NCBI GenBank assembly: GCA_014190175.1
Contig: BJFZ01000029.1
Span: forward strand, 1-16,984
From: Actinomycetes bacterium
Lineage (GTDB): Bacteria > Actinomycetota > Actinomycetes > Nanopelagicales > Nanopelagicaceae
Reading direction: 5' to 3'
DNA: 16,984 nt
Shown here one piece after another: positions 6,974-15,458 of the stretch; within the stretch, counting starts at the first letter, position 1; the number at the start of each line of letters is the position of its first letter. The position numbers were made by a program, and so were the translations under genes. The notes under the pieces were generated by a model that was not told the DNA's origin, made no database searches, and saw only the letters and a program-made list of their open reading frames with translations.

Positions 6974-8386
6974 ATGACATCAATCGCGCACCCAGAGCTA
7001 GACGGTATCGGAAATTACGAATTTGGATGGTCAGATAAGAGCGATGCGGGAACAAACGCAAAACGTGGATTGAACGAAGATGTAGTGCGCGATATCTCCG
7101 CTAAAAAAAGCGAACCACAGTGGATGCTTGATCTGAGATTAAAGGGATTGAAACTCTTCGAAAAGAAGCCGATGCCAACTTTTGGATCTGATCTCTCCGG
7201 CATATTTTTTGATCAAATTAAGTACTTCGTCAGGTCAACAGAAAAACAGGCAACGACTTGGGAAGAGCTACCCGATGAAATCAAAAATACATATGACCGA
7301 CTTGGAATTCCTGAAGCAGAAAAACAAAGATTAGTTTCAGGTGTGGCTGCGCAATACGAGTCTGAAGTGGTTTACCACTCAATCCGCGAAGATTTAGAAG
7401 CCCAAGGAGTGCTCTTTTTAGATACAGATACCGCACTGCGCGAGCATGAAGATATCTTCAAGGAGTATTTCGGCAGCGTAATTCCTGTGGGCGATAATAA
7501 ATTCGCTGCATTAAATACATCTGTATGGTCCGGTGGCTCTTTTGTTTACATTCCCAAAGGAGTTCATGTTGAGATTCCTTTGCAAGCGTACTTCCGGATC
7601 AACACTGAAAACATGGGTCAATTTGAACGGACTTTGATCATCGCTGATGAAGGCTCTTATGTTCATTATGTAGAAGGCTGTACAGCTCCGATCTACTCTT
7701 CCGATTCTCTACATTCTGCTGTTGTAGAAATTATTGTGAAAAAAGATGCACGTGTGCGTTACACAACAATTCAAAACTGGTCTAACAATGTCTACAACTT
7801 AGTGACTAAGCGCGCTGTTTGTCACGAGGGTGCAACCATGGAATGGATCGATGGAAATATTGGATCCAAAGTCACCATGAAATATCCAGCAGTTTTTATG
7901 ATGGGTGCGCATTCAAAAGGTGAAACACTTTCGATCGCCTTTGCTGGAGAAGGACAACATCAAGATGCAGGCGCCAAGATGGTTCACGCTGCGCCGTACA
8001 CATCTTCGACAATTATTTCAAAATCAGTTGCACGTGGCGGAGGACGTACCTCTTACCGTGGTTTGGTACAAGTGCAAGAAGGTGCACATCATTCCAAGAG
8101 CACTGTCAAATGTGATGCGCTGTTGATTGACACCATTTCAAGGTCAGATACCTATCCTTATGTAGATGTGCGTGAAGATGATGTTGAGATGGGACATGAA
8201 GCAACAGTGTCACGAATTAGTGATGACCAACTCTTCTATCTAATGTCTCGTGGCCTTGGTGAAGATGAAGCCATGGCGATGATCGTCCGTGGATTTATTG
8301 AACCAATTGCCCGTGAATTACCAATGGAGTACGCGCTTGAATTAAATCGCTTAATTGAAATGCAGATGGAAGGGGCTGTCGGTTAA
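6974..8386 (+). CDS. sufB: Fe-S cluster assembly scaffold protein SufB
   Basis: SufB is the scaffold subunit of the cytosolic SufBC2D complex, where sulfur and iron are assembled into a cluster. The 470-residue protein is full length. Visible features are the N-terminal SufB domain, the beta-helix core starting near [20 protein letters not shown] (177-196), and three cysteines: C236 in VEGCTAP, C283, and C380 in VKCDALL. C236 and C380 correspond by context to the two cysteines essential in E. coli SufB. The C-terminal helical part has [17 protein letters not shown] (417-433). No intein is present, unlike M. tuberculosis SufB. It starts with ATG after a strong ribosome binding site, and its TAA overlaps the sufD ATG by one base (TAATG), indicating matched SufB and SufD production. 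Confidence 0.97.
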   Translation: MTSIAHPELDGIGNYEFGWSDKSDAGTNAKRGLNEDVVRDISAKKSEPQWMLDLRLKGLKLFEKKPMPTFGSDLSGIFFDQIKYFVRSTEKQATTWEELPDEIKNTYDRLGIPEAEKQRLVSGVAAQYESEVVYHSIREDLEAQGVLFLDTDTALREHEDIFKEYFGSVIPVGDNKFAALNTSVWSGGSFVYIPKGVHVEIPLQAYFRINTENMGQFERTLIIADEGSYVHYVEGCTAPIYSSDSLHSAVVEIIVKKDARVRYTTIQNWSNNVYNLVTKRAVCHEGATMEWIDGNIGSKVTMKYPAVFMMGAHSKGETLSIAFAGEGQHQDAGAKMVHAAPYTSSTIISKSVARGGGRTSYRGLVQVQEGAHHSKSTVKCDALLIDTISRSDTYPYVDVREDDVEMGHEATVSRISDDQLFYLMSRGLGEDEAMAMIVRGFIEPIARELPMEYALELNRLIEMQMEGAVG

Positions 8387-9468
8387 TGACAGCGCTTGCC
8401 TCAAATTATTTAACTCCAGGACCACGTGATGAGGATTGGCGCTTTACTCCACTTAATCGTTTAGCAGGTTTGCACGATGGAAGTGCGATTGCTGGAACGC
8501 CGATGGTACGAAATGTCTCCGAGAACAGTGGGGTTTTGGTTTCAACAATCCCTAACAATGTTCCGGCGAAAATTGTTCCAACGGATGTAGTGGCTTTGCG
8601 TACCATTGAAAATGCTGCAGATATTTTAAAGATAGAGATTCCAAAGGATCTATCTGTAGCCGAACCAATCTTTATTGATCGCACCGGCTCTTCCGCTAAC
8701 GGGGCCACTTACGAACGAATTATCATCTCGGTTGGAGCCTTTTCGAAAGCCACAGTGATTATTCAAAATAGTGGTTCAGCAAATTTGGCTGAAGATATTG
8801 AAATGGAATTAGGAGCAAGTAGTGATCTAACTTTTATTTCTTTACAGGAGTGGTCAAATGACTCTGTGCATCTTGGGCGGCATCAAGCCATCGTTGGTCC
8901 AGATTCTCATTTAACTTCAATTGAAGTTTCCCTTGGCGGCTCATTAGTGCGTTTACTTCCACGTGTAGATTTCGAAGGCAGTGGTGGAGGAGTGGATCTT
9001 TATGGCCTTTACTTTGCTGGAAGCGAGCAACATCTAGAACATCGGGTGCATGTTGAACACTCAACTCCAAATTGTCGTTCTCGAGTCAGTTATAAAGGTG
9101 CATTACTTGGAGAAAACGCTCGTACAGTTTGGTTTGGTGATGTTGCCATTCGCGCGAAAGCAGAGGGCACAGACACCTATGAAGTAAATCGAAATTTGCT
9201 ACTTTCAGATGGGGCGCGAGCTGACTCTGTTCCGAATTTAGAGATTGAAACTGGTGAGATTGTCGGAGCTGGGCACGCCAGTACCACCGGACGTTTCGAT
9301 GATGAGCAACTATTTTATTTGATGGCTCGAGGCATTGACGAGACTGAAGCACGACGTTTGGTCATTCGTGGATTTTTTGCTGAACTATTACGTAATATAA
9401 AGAATGAAGTAATCGAGACCAGGTTGATTGACCATATCGACCGGGAACTTGGGAAAGTCTCCTCATGA
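8386..9468 (+). CDS. sufD: Fe-S cluster assembly protein SufD
   Basis: SufD is the SufB paralogue that pairs with it in the SufBC2D complex and is needed for iron acquisition during cluster assembly. The 360-residue protein lacks the SufB scaffold cysteines, as expected (its only cysteine, C230, lies elsewhere). It keeps the core segment WFGDVAIRAKAEGTDTYEVN (249-268) and the C-terminal IVGAGHASTTGRFDDEQLFY (292-311). H297 in GHASTTG corresponds by context to the functionally important C-terminal histidine of E. coli SufD. The N-terminus (EDWRFTPL, 16-23) is typical of actinobacterial SufD. Its ATG overlaps the sufB stop by one base, and its own TGA overlaps the next gene's ATG by four (ATGA). 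Confidence 0.96.
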   Translation: MTALASNYLTPGPRDEDWRFTPLNRLAGLHDGSAIAGTPMVRNVSENSGVLVSTIPNNVPAKIVPTDVVALRTIENAADILKIEIPKDLSVAEPIFIDRTGSSANGATYERIIISVGAFSKATVIIQNSGSANLAEDIEMELGASSDLTFISLQEWSNDSVHLGRHQAIVGPDSHLTSIEVSLGGSLVRLLPRVDFEGSGGGVDLYGLYFAGSEQHLEHRVHVEHSTPNCRSRVSYKGALLGENARTVWFGDVAIRAKAEGTDTYEVNRNLLLSDGARADSVPNLEIETGEIVGAGHASTTGRFDDEQLFYLMARGIDETEARRLVIRGFFAELLRNIKNEVIETRLIDHIDRELGKVSS

Positions 9469-9794
9469 GTGCATTAGAAATTGATTTCAATACCTTAATT
9501 GAAGGAAAGCCCATGAAAATTATGGTCGACACCACTCCTGTCTGTTTAGTGAAAATAAAAGAAGAAGTTTTCGCTGTGGAAGATACATGTTCTCACTCAG
9601 AAGCCTCACTTAGTGAAGGTGAGTTAAATGGTTATCGGATTGAATGCTGGCTTCATGGCGCAGAGTTTGATCTAAGGACTGGGGAGGCTGTTGTTCCTCC
9701 AGCAGTTGCTCCACTTAAGCGTTTTATTGTGGAAAGAAATTCTGATCAGTTATTAATTCACCATCCAAATAGCCAAGTTAAGGAAAATAAATGA
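9465..9794 (+). CDS. Rieske [2Fe-2S] ferredoxin encoded within the suf operon
   Basis: A small 109-residue soluble Rieske protein resembling the ferredoxin component of non-heme iron dioxygenase systems. The two ligand boxes are intact: C42-x-H44 (TCSHSEASL) and C61-x2-H64 (CWLHGAEFDLRTG), separated by 16 residues. No signal peptide or membrane helix is seen, so it is cytosolic. It is locked into the operon by four-base ATGA overlaps with sufD upstream and sufC downstream, so its amount should track the Suf complex. From memory, Streptomyces suf operons carry a comparable gene and M. tuberculosis does not. Its role in cluster assembly is not established; an electron-donor or cluster-carrier role is inference. 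No oxygenase gene is nearby. Confidence 0.93.
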   Translation: MSALEIDFNTLIEGKPMKIMVDTTPVCLVKIKEEVFAVEDTCSHSEASLSEGELNGYRIECWLHGAEFDLRTGEAVVPPAVAPLKRFIVERNSDQLLIHHPNSQVKENK

Positions 9795-10543
9795 CAGCCC
9801 TAGTTATTAAGAATTTACAAGTTTCAGTAAATGCAGATGGCGGAATGCGGGAAATTTTGCGTGGCGTCGACTTGACTATAAAGAGCGGTGAAACGCATGC
9901 GATCATGGGTCCCAATGGCTCTGGAAAATCCACCCTTGCATACTCAATAGCCGGACACCCGAAATACACGATCACCGGTGGCGAAGTAACCCTTGATGGA
10001 GCAAATGTTTTAGAGATGACCGTTGACGAACGAGCCCGAGCTGGTCTCTTCTTAGCGATGCAATATCCAGTAGAAGTCCCAGGAGTTTCTGTTTCTAACT
10101 TTTTGAGAACTGCCGCAACTGCTATCCGTGGCGAAGCTCCAAAGGTGCGTACCTGGATTGGTGAAGTTAAGGATGCCATGACCCAACTTGGGATGGATCC
10201 AGCCTTTTCCGAACGTAGCGTCAATGAAGGTTTCTCTGGAGGAGAGAAGAAACGTCACGAAATTTTGCAACTTGAATTGCTAAAGCCAAAAATAGCAATT
10301 TTGGATGAAACTGATTCAGGTTTAGATGTCGATGCATTGCGGATCGTTTCAGAAGGCGTAAACCGGATTCGTGAGAAAAACGATATGGGGGTAATGCTTA
10401 TTACTCACTACACCAGAATCTTAAAATACATCAAACCTGATTTTGTTCATGTATTTGCAGGTGGAAAAATCGTCGAACAAGGTGGCGCTGATCTTGCTGA
10501 TCGGCTTGAAGCAAATGGTTACGCCGAATATACGACTGCGTAA
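9791..10543 (+). CDS. sufC: Fe-S cluster assembly ATPase SufC
   Basis: SufC is the ABC-type ATPase of the SufBC2D complex; ATP binding drives the conformational change needed for cluster assembly. The 250-residue protein shows every ABC motif: Walker A GPNGSGKST (40-48), Q-loop Gln91 in AMQYPVEVPGVS, signature FSGGEKKRHEILQ (148-160), Walker B IAILDE followed by TDSGLDVDAL (168-183), and switch His206 in LITHYTR. The FSGGEKKR signature and ETDSGLDVDAL D-loop region are typical of SufC rather than of transporters, and there are no membrane segments. Its ATG overlaps the Rieske gene stop by four bases; sufS starts 11 bases after its TAA. Confidence 0.97.
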   Translation: MTALVIKNLQVSVNADGGMREILRGVDLTIKSGETHAIMGPNGSGKSTLAYSIAGHPKYTITGGEVTLDGANVLEMTVDERARAGLFLAMQYPVEVPGVSVSNFLRTAATAIRGEAPKVRTWIGEVKDAMTQLGMDPAFSERSVNEGFSGGEKKRHEILQLELLKPKIAILDETDSGLDVDALRIVSEGVNRIREKNDMGVMLITHYTRILKYIKPDFVHVFAGGKIVEQGGADLADRLEANGYAEYTTA

Positions 10544-10554
10544 AGGTTAATTAA

Positions 10555-11808
10555 ATGGCGCTACTCGATACAAATTTAATCCGTCAAGATTTCCCAATAT
10601 TGGGTCGAACTGTCCGCAATGGGAAGAAATTGGTGTATCTAGATAACGCTGCCACAAGCCAGAAACCATTAGTGGTTCTTGATGCGGAACGTAATTTCTA
10701 TTTAAATCACAATGCAGCCGCGCATAGAGGCGCCCATCTGCTAGCAGAAGAAGCTACCGATGCATTTGAAGGAGCTCGTGCAATAGTTGCAGATTTCATT
10801 TCTGCGCAAAGTTCAGAAATTATTTTCACGAAAAGTGCTACTGAATCAATAAATGTTGTCTCATATGGTTTTTCAAATCATCTTTCAAAAGGTGATCCGT
10901 TTTACATCGGCGCCGAGCACAATATTGTGGTTACGCAATTAGAGCATCATGCAAATCTTTTACCTTGGCAACAGTTAGCTAAGAGAAGCGGCGCGAAGTT
11001 ATCTTGGCTAGGAATTACTGCAGATGTCCAAATAGATATTTCAAATATCGATTCAATAATTAATGATAAAACTAAGATCGTGGCAATCACTCATCAATCA
11101 AATGTTTCAGGAGCAATCACTCAACTAGAACCGATTGTTAAGCGAGCGCGCGAAGTTGGCGCCATGGTTTTGTTAGATGCTTGCCAATCAGTCCCACATA
11201 TGCCCGTTGATGTAAATAAATTAAATGTTGATTTCTTGACTTATTCCGGCCACAAAGCGGTAGGACCAACTGGTGTTGGGGTCCTTTGGGGGAGAAGTGA
11301 ATTATTGGAGAAAATGGAACCCATGATCACCGGCGGTTCCATGATTGACAGTGCCACTATCGAAAGTGCAACATGGGCAAAAGCGCCAAAGAAATTTGAA
11401 GCAGGCGTTCCAAATATGGCACAGGCGGTTGGGTTAGGTACAGCGTTAAATTATTTAACAAAAATTGGTATGGAAAAAATCTATCAACATGAAGAATTAC
11501 TCACAGCGAGAGCTTTAAAAGGCTTACAGGATATTTCGGGAGTAGAAATCATAGGATCAAAAAGTTCACTCAAGCGTGGCAGTGCAATCTCTTTCACTCT
11601 AGAAGGAGTGCACCCGCATGATGTTGGCCAAGTTTTAGATGATTACGGGATTGCGGTACGAACAGGTCATCATTGTGCTTGGCCACTAATGCAAGAGTTG
11701 AAGTTGAATGCGACAACTAGAGCTTCATTTTATTTGTATAACACTCCAGAAGAAGTGGATATTTTTCTTGATGGTGTGCGCGAAGTAAAGAAATTTTTCA
11801 AGGTATAG
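10555..11808 (+). CDS. sufS: Cysteine desulfurase SufS
   Basis: A PLP enzyme that removes sulfur from cysteine as a persulfide on its own active-site cysteine and passes it to SufU. The 417-residue protein is a normal-length type II desulfurase. Visible residues: H131 stacking on PLP in LEHHANLLPW, D208 in LLDACQS, PLP-binding K234 in YSGHKAVGPTGVGVLWG, and catalytic C374 in RTGHHCAWPLM. The N-terminal YLDNAATSQKP (28-38) and RGAHLLA (58-64) are family marks. A moderate ribosome binding site (AAAGG at 10542-10546) precedes the ATG. sufU starts two bases after its stop, and the pairing with SufU rather than SufE is the usual Gram-positive and actinobacterial arrangement. Confidence 0.96.
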   Translation: MALLDTNLIRQDFPILGRTVRNGKKLVYLDNAATSQKPLVVLDAERNFYLNHNAAAHRGAHLLAEEATDAFEGARAIVADFISAQSSEIIFTKSATESINVVSYGFSNHLSKGDPFYIGAEHNIVVTQLEHHANLLPWQQLAKRSGAKLSWLGITADVQIDISNIDSIINDKTKIVAITHQSNVSGAITQLEPIVKRAREVGAMVLLDACQSVPHMPVDVNKLNVDFLTYSGHKAVGPTGVGVLWGRSELLEKMEPMITGGSMIDSATIESATWAKAPKKFEAGVPNMAQAVGLGTALNYLTKIGMEKIYQHEELLTARALKGLQDISGVEIIGSKSSLKRGSAISFTLEGVHPHDVGQVLDDYGIAVRTGHHCAWPLMQELKLNATTRASFYLYNTPEEVDIFLDGVREVKKFFKV

Positions 11809-11810
11809 CG

Positions 11811-12251
11811 ATGAGTCTAGAATCCTTATATCAAGAAATTATCCTTGATCATTACAAACGTCCTAAAAATAAAGTACTGCAAGATAAATATTCTGTTGAA
11901 GTTCATCATAACAATCCAAGTTGTGGCGATGAGGTAACTCTTCGGGTCCAAGTAGAAAATCAAATTGTTACCGAACTTTCATGGGATGGTGTTGGTTGCT
12001 CTATTTCCCAAGCGAGCTCATCTGTAATGAGCGAATTGACACAGGGAATTCCAGTGGAGAAAGCCTTGCAATTAGAAGAGTCTTTTCTGGAATTGATGCA
12101 AGGCAAAGGCGAAGTCGCAGCGGATGAAGAAGAGTTAGAAGACGCAATTGCATTTTCTGGAGTTGCACGCTACCCGGCTCGGGTAAAGTGTGCGTTGCTA
12201 GGTTGGATGGCGCTGAAAGATGCGCTCTTGAGAGCTGGAGGAAGTAAATGA
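11811..12251 (+). CDS. sufU: SufU, zinc-dependent sulfurtransferase partner of SufS
   Basis: SufU accepts the persulfide sulfur from SufS and delivers it to SufB; in Gram-positive bacteria it is a zinc protein rather than an IscU-like scaffold. The 146-residue product has C38 and D40 in PSCGDE, C63 in GVGCSIS, and C127 in RVKCALL. These are the residues that bind zinc and carry sulfur in Bacillus subtilis SufU. The stretch DAIAFSGVARYPARVKC (111-127) contains the region characteristic of SufU relative to IscU. It begins two bases after sufS and its TGA overlaps the sufT ATG by four bases. An IscU misassignment is unlikely given these insert and operon features. Confidence 0.95.
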   Translation: MSLESLYQEIILDHYKRPKNKVLQDKYSVEVHHNNPSCGDEVTLRVQVENQIVTELSWDGVGCSISQASSSVMSELTQGIPVEKALQLEESFLELMQGKGEVAADEEELEDAIAFSGVARYPARVKCALLGWMALKDALLRAGGSK

Positions 12252-12559
12252 CCGCATCTGTAGAAGATCTAACTGAAGCAATGAAAGATGTTGTGGATCC
12301 AGAATTAGGAATAAATGTAGTAGATCTTGGATTGGTTTATGGTGTGAGCATCGATGATGCCAATATCTGCACGTTAGATATGACACTTACTTCAGCAGCA
12401 TGTCCACTCACTGATGTGATCGAAGATCAAACAAGACGGGCATTAGATGGTTTGTCTGACGATGTGCGAATCAATTGGGTATGGATGCCACCATGGGGAC
12501 CAGACAAAATAACTGATTCAGGAAGAGAGCAATTACGTGCTCTAGGATTCACCGTATAG
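12248..12559 (+). CDS. sufT: SufT, DUF59/MIP18-family Fe-S maturation factor
   Basis: A 103-residue single-domain member of the DUF59 (MIP18) family, which helps mature Fe-S proteins, probably at transfer of clusters to targets. Conserved features: DVVDPELGINVVDLGLVYGV (14-33) with the DPE motif, MTLTSAACPLTD (45-56) containing the conserved C52, and the C-terminal VWMPPWGPDKITDSGREQL. The other cysteine, C41, is less conserved in my recollection. It is coupled to sufU by a four-base ATGA overlap, as in other actinobacterial suf operons. It is the last recognised suf gene; the ABC exporter follows after ten bases with no visible terminator. Confidence 0.93.
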   Translation: MTASVEDLTEAMKDVVDPELGINVVDLGLVYGVSIDDANICTLDMTLTSAACPLTDVIEDQTRRALDGLSDDVRINWVWMPPWGPDKITDSGREQLRALGFTV

Positions 12560-12569
12560 GGTTAACTAA

Positions 12570-14429
12570 ATGTCGATGCATGCACCTTGGATGACCTTGC
12601 GTGCAATGACGCAAGATCAATCTGTTAAAAATATAACTCTAAAATCTGGCACTGTTAAAAGGATCTTCAAGTTCGCAAAACCGTACCAAAAACAAATTTT
12701 GTTCTTTATCCTTACAGTCGTAATTGATTCTGTACTTGTAATCGCAACACCTTTATTATTTGCGAGATTGATAGACAAAGGCGTTTTGTTACAGAATGGA
12801 AAATTAGTCACTTCCCTGGCATTGGTTATCGCCGCTTTAGCTTTACTTGAATCCGCCGTGAGTTTAATTGGCCGTTATTTGAGTTCGCAGGTAGGCGAAG
12901 GGTTAATTTATGATTTACGCTCTCAAGTCTTTGACCATGTACAGCGCCAATCAATAGCCTTTTTTACCCGCACGCAAACAGGTGCCTTAATTTCGCGCAT
13001 CAATTCAGATGTAATGGGAGCGCAGCAAGCATTCACCTCAACACTTTCGGGTGTAGTTTCAAATGGTTTAAGTGTTGTTTTAGTCCTGGGGGCGATGTTT
13101 TTTCTATCTTGGAAAATCACCGTTATATCTCTTGTTTTGGTACCACTCTTTCTAATTCCATCTCGTTGGATCGGAAAGAAAATTCAAGGATTGGCAAGGG
13201 ATGCGATGTCGGGAAATGCTGACATGGGCGCAACAATGAATGAAAGATTTAATGTATCTGGCGCTTTATTGGTCATGTTGTATGGCAGTTATGACAAAGA
13301 ATCTAAGACATTTCGCAAAAAGGCACGAAGAGTTGCTGACATAGGAATACAGATGGCTTTTCTCAACAGATTATTTTTTGTTGGATTAATGACCGTTGCG
13401 TCAATTGCTACTGCTATTACTTACGGAGTCGGTGGGCAATTTGTTATTTCAAAAAATATTTCAGTAGGAACATTGCTGGCACTTTCGGCGCTTCTGGCCC
13501 GTCTATATGGCCCATTAACTGCCTTAGCAAATGTTCGCGTAGATGTAATGACGGCACTAGTTTCATTTGAGCGAGTTTTTGAAGTTTTAGATTTAGAACC
13601 GATGGTACGTGATGGCAGCAACCCAAAGGATCTCCCAAGTACCTCTCCAAGAATCGTTTTTGATAAAGTGGCATTTACTTATCCAAGAGCAGAAGAGATT
13701 TCACTGGCATCACTTGAGAGTGCTGCGAAGAGTGAGGCCATTGCATCGGGTGAGGTGTTGAAAGAAATCTCATTTACTGTGGAACCTGGACAGATGGTGG
13801 CTTTGGTTGGCCCATCCGGTGCTGGCAAGACAACGATAATTTCATTGCTACCAAGGTTGTTCGATGTTTCTAGCGGCTCCCTATCGGTAAATGGAATAGA
13901 TGTACGGGATTTAAAATTGGACTCTTTGCGTCATGCTATTGGTTCTGTTATGCAAGATCCGCATCTGTTTCATGACACGATTGATGAAAATCTTAAATAT
14001 GCAAAACCGGATGCAACAGCTGGTGAAATCGAAGCGGCTTGTCGTGCGGCCCAAATCTGGGATCTAATTTTATCTCTACCAAATGGGGTAGACACGATGG
14101 TTGGTGAACGTGGATACAGATTGTCTGGTGGAGAAAAGGCGAGATTGGCAATAGCAAGGTTGTTATTAAAAAATCCACAGATAGTTTTGTTGGATGAAGC
14201 CACCGCTCACCTTGATTCTGAAAATGAAGCGCTGGTGCAAAGTGCTATACGAGAAGTTTTAAAAGATCGAACCAGTTTGGTAATCGCTCATCGACTTTCA
14301 ACAATTATCTCAGCTGATCAAATCTTGGTTGTTGAGGAAGGCAAAATTGCACAACGTGGTACACATGAGCAGTTAATTAGTACCGGTGGTTTGTATTCCG
14401 AACTATACGCCCGACAGTTTACTTCTTAA
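12570..14429 (+). CDS. ABC exporter, fused membrane and ATPase domains; substrate unknown
   Basis: A 619-residue half-transporter expected to dimerise in the cytoplasmic membrane. The exporter-type membrane domain covers about 40-340, with helices near 42-66, 79-103, 160-180, 183-203, 265-286 and 296-315. The ATPase domain follows: A-loop FTYP (369-372), Walker A GPSGAGKTT (414-422), Q-loop Gln462, signature LSGGEKAR (518-525), Walker B IVLLDEATA (538-546) and switch His574. About 20 extra residues (373-396) separate the A-loop from VLKEISF; I recall this in related actinobacterial exporters. The ATG at 12570 follows AGGG (12558-12561); Met3 is an alternative. Ten bases separate it from sufT, so co-transcription with suf is plausible and an Atm1-like role is possible, but no residue proves a substrate. 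Its tail overlaps SURF1 by 27 bases. Confidence 0.9.
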   Translation: MSMHAPWMTLRAMTQDQSVKNITLKSGTVKRIFKFAKPYQKQILFFILTVVIDSVLVIATPLLFARLIDKGVLLQNGKLVTSLALVIAALALLESAVSLIGRYLSSQVGEGLIYDLRSQVFDHVQRQSIAFFTRTQTGALISRINSDVMGAQQAFTSTLSGVVSNGLSVVLVLGAMFFLSWKITVISLVLVPLFLIPSRWIGKKIQGLARDAMSGNADMGATMNERFNVSGALLVMLYGSYDKESKTFRKKARRVADIGIQMAFLNRLFFVGLMTVASIATAITYGVGGQFVISKNISVGTLLALSALLARLYGPLTALANVRVDVMTALVSFERVFEVLDLEPMVRDGSNPKDLPSTSPRIVFDKVAFTYPRAEEISLASLESAAKSEAIASGEVLKEISFTVEPGQMVALVGPSGAGKTTIISLLPRLFDVSSGSLSVNGIDVRDLKLDSLRHAIGSVMQDPHLFHDTIDENLKYAKPDATAGEIEAACRAAQIWDLILSLPNGVDTMVGERGYRLSGGEKARLAIARLLLKNPQIVLLDEATAHLDSENEALVQSAIREVLKDRTSLVIAHRLSTIISADQILVVEEGKIAQRGTHEQLISTGGLYSELYARQFTS

Positions 14430-15122
14430 CTCTTCACGGGCTATTAAAACTCTTCCAGCCAAAATCAAAAGCACAAAAAAAGACCATTGCAAGGTATACG
14501 CATAATGTGGGCCATCGCTAAAAGCTGGAAGATCAACAGGTATTGGTGACTCTCCAAGATCACTAGTTAATTGTAGATACTTATCAAAACGGCTTTCATT
14601 AAAGTTTTCGTTTAATTCAGAAAGTTGGATTTTGCCGACTTTTGGTGCCGGTAATGCGATCAAAGATCCGGTCGTAGTACTACTTTGATTAAAGGATCTG
14701 AGTAATCCAACGATTTCAACTCTTCCGTTAGGAGCAGCAGTAGGAATCGGAGTTTCCGTCGCATCCCCAACCGCCTCTACCCAGCCACGGTCTACCCAAA
14801 TCGGTTTGAGATCGTTAGGACGAAAAAGAGTTAGAACATCAAAACCATATTTGTCTGCCCGATATCTTCCACGAACTAAAACTTCGTGCGCACTATCAAA
14901 GTTGCCATTCAACTTAACTTTGCTCCACGTTGGAAAAACTTCTTTTTCATTTAATTCAATTGGGCTTTGAGTGAGCAATTGCTTAACCCTTACATTCTCA
15001 GCATGACGGTTTTGACCGCGATCAAACTGCCATTGGGCTGCGCTAACACAGATATACATTCCGAAAATGGCTAATAAAGTGATTGCTATGGATTTAGGAT
15101 GGAAAAATAACTTAATCTTCAT
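14403..15122 (-). CDS. SURF1 family cytochrome oxidase assembly protein
   Basis: SURF1 proteins sit in the cytoplasmic membrane and assist insertion of heme A into aa3-type cytochrome oxidase. The chosen start (ATG at 15122) gives 239 residues with the family plan: an N-terminal helix at about 11-30, WQFDRGQNRH (31-40), a large extracytoplasmic domain with VDRGWVEAV (110-118), then HYAYTLQW (206-213) leading into a second helix (about 209-227). An in-frame ATG at 15197 would add 25 polar residues before the first helix and sits deep inside the DUF3099 gene, so it is less likely. The gene overlaps DUF3099 by 11 bases, suggesting coupling, and its 3' end overlaps the ABC exporter gene by 27 bases. 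It complements ctaA, 8 kb away. Confidence 0.88.
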   Translation of the reverse strand: MKIKLFFHPKSIAITLLAIFGMYICVSAAQWQFDRGQNRHAENVRVKQLLTQSPIELNEKEVFPTWSKVKLNGNFDSAHEVLVRGRYRADKYGFDVLTLFRPNDLKPIWVDRGWVEAVGDATETPIPTAAPNGRVEIVGLLRSFNQSSTTTGSLIALPAPKVGKIQLSELNENFNESRFDKYLQLTSDLGESPIPVDLPAFSDGPHYAYTLQWSFFVLLILAGRVLIAREELRSKLSGV

Positions 15123-15399
15123 TATTTGAAATTGCTCGTCGTTTAACAGTTCGCAAAGATTGTGGTTTTCGAATTCCTTCTCGCCCGGCATTTGCAATAA
15201 CTACTGCCATGTAAGGCAAAAAGACAGCCCCGGCTAAAGTGAACCATCGGTACGGATTTGGTAGTACTAGGGTTAATAAAAAGCAGACAGTTCGAATGAT
15301 CATTGATAATAGGTACCTACGTTGACGACCGGATTGATCCTCGGCTAACCCTTTTTGGGCGTTTGTGATTGAAAAGATTTCTTCACTTGAGGAGTCCAT
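15112..15399 (-). CDS. DUF3099 domain small membrane protein
   Basis: A 95-residue protein with two hydrophobic segments (about 32-46 and 52-69) flanked by charged ends. The pattern RRYLLSMIIRTVCFLLTLVL (27-46), then an LPYMAVVIANAGREG stretch (61-75) and a basic tail, matches the actinobacterial DUF3099 family as I remember it. That family has no established function. Coupling to SURF1 (11-base overlap) hints at a link to respiratory complex assembly, but this is only context. The start is ATG 15399, with no Shine-Dalgarno sequence; a TANNNT element seven bases upstream suggests a leaderless transcript. It is divergent from fabG. Confidence 0.8.
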   Translation of the reverse strand: MDSSSEEIFSITNAQKGLAEDQSGRQRRYLLSMIIRTVCFLLTLVLPNPYRWFTLAGAVFLPYMAVVIANAGREGIRKPQSLRTVKRRAISNNED

Positions 15400-15406
15400 G
15401 GAGGTA

Positions 15407-15412
15407 ACGCTA
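15407..15412 (-). promoter_or_regulatory. Candidate -10 element of a leaderless DUF3099-SURF1 promoter
   Basis: On the - strand TAGCGT (TANNNT) is followed by seven bases and then the ATG at 15399. There is no Shine-Dalgarno sequence. The -35 zone (15435-15430) coincides with one copy of the ACGCACC repeat, read as GGTGCGT on this strand. Confidence 0.45.
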
Positions 15413-15429
15413 GAGAGTTTTTACGCGTG

Positions 15430-15458
15430 ACGCACCTTTAGATGCCTATTTACGCACC
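15430..15458 (+). repeat. Two direct copies of ACGCACC, 22 bases apart, in a divergent promoter region
   Basis: ACGCACC occurs at 15430-15436 and again at 15452-15458. The start-to-start distance is 22 bases, close to two helical turns. The first copy lies at the -35 zone of the candidate DUF3099 promoter, and the second lies in the -35 to -10 spacer of the candidate fabG promoter. A palindrome ACGCGT is at 15423-15428. This could be an operator for a shared regulator, or chance, since the repeat is short. Confidence 0.35.

Noticed and set aside
6974..8386. Intein in sufB, as in M. tuberculosis
   Set aside because: The reading frame is 470 residues with uninterrupted SufB motifs and no intein-type splice or endonuclease motifs.
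15123..15197. Longer SURF1 start at 15197
   Set aside because: It would add 25 polar residues before the first membrane helix and lie deep in the DUF3099 coding region; Met26 at 15122 gives a normal SURF1 N-terminus.
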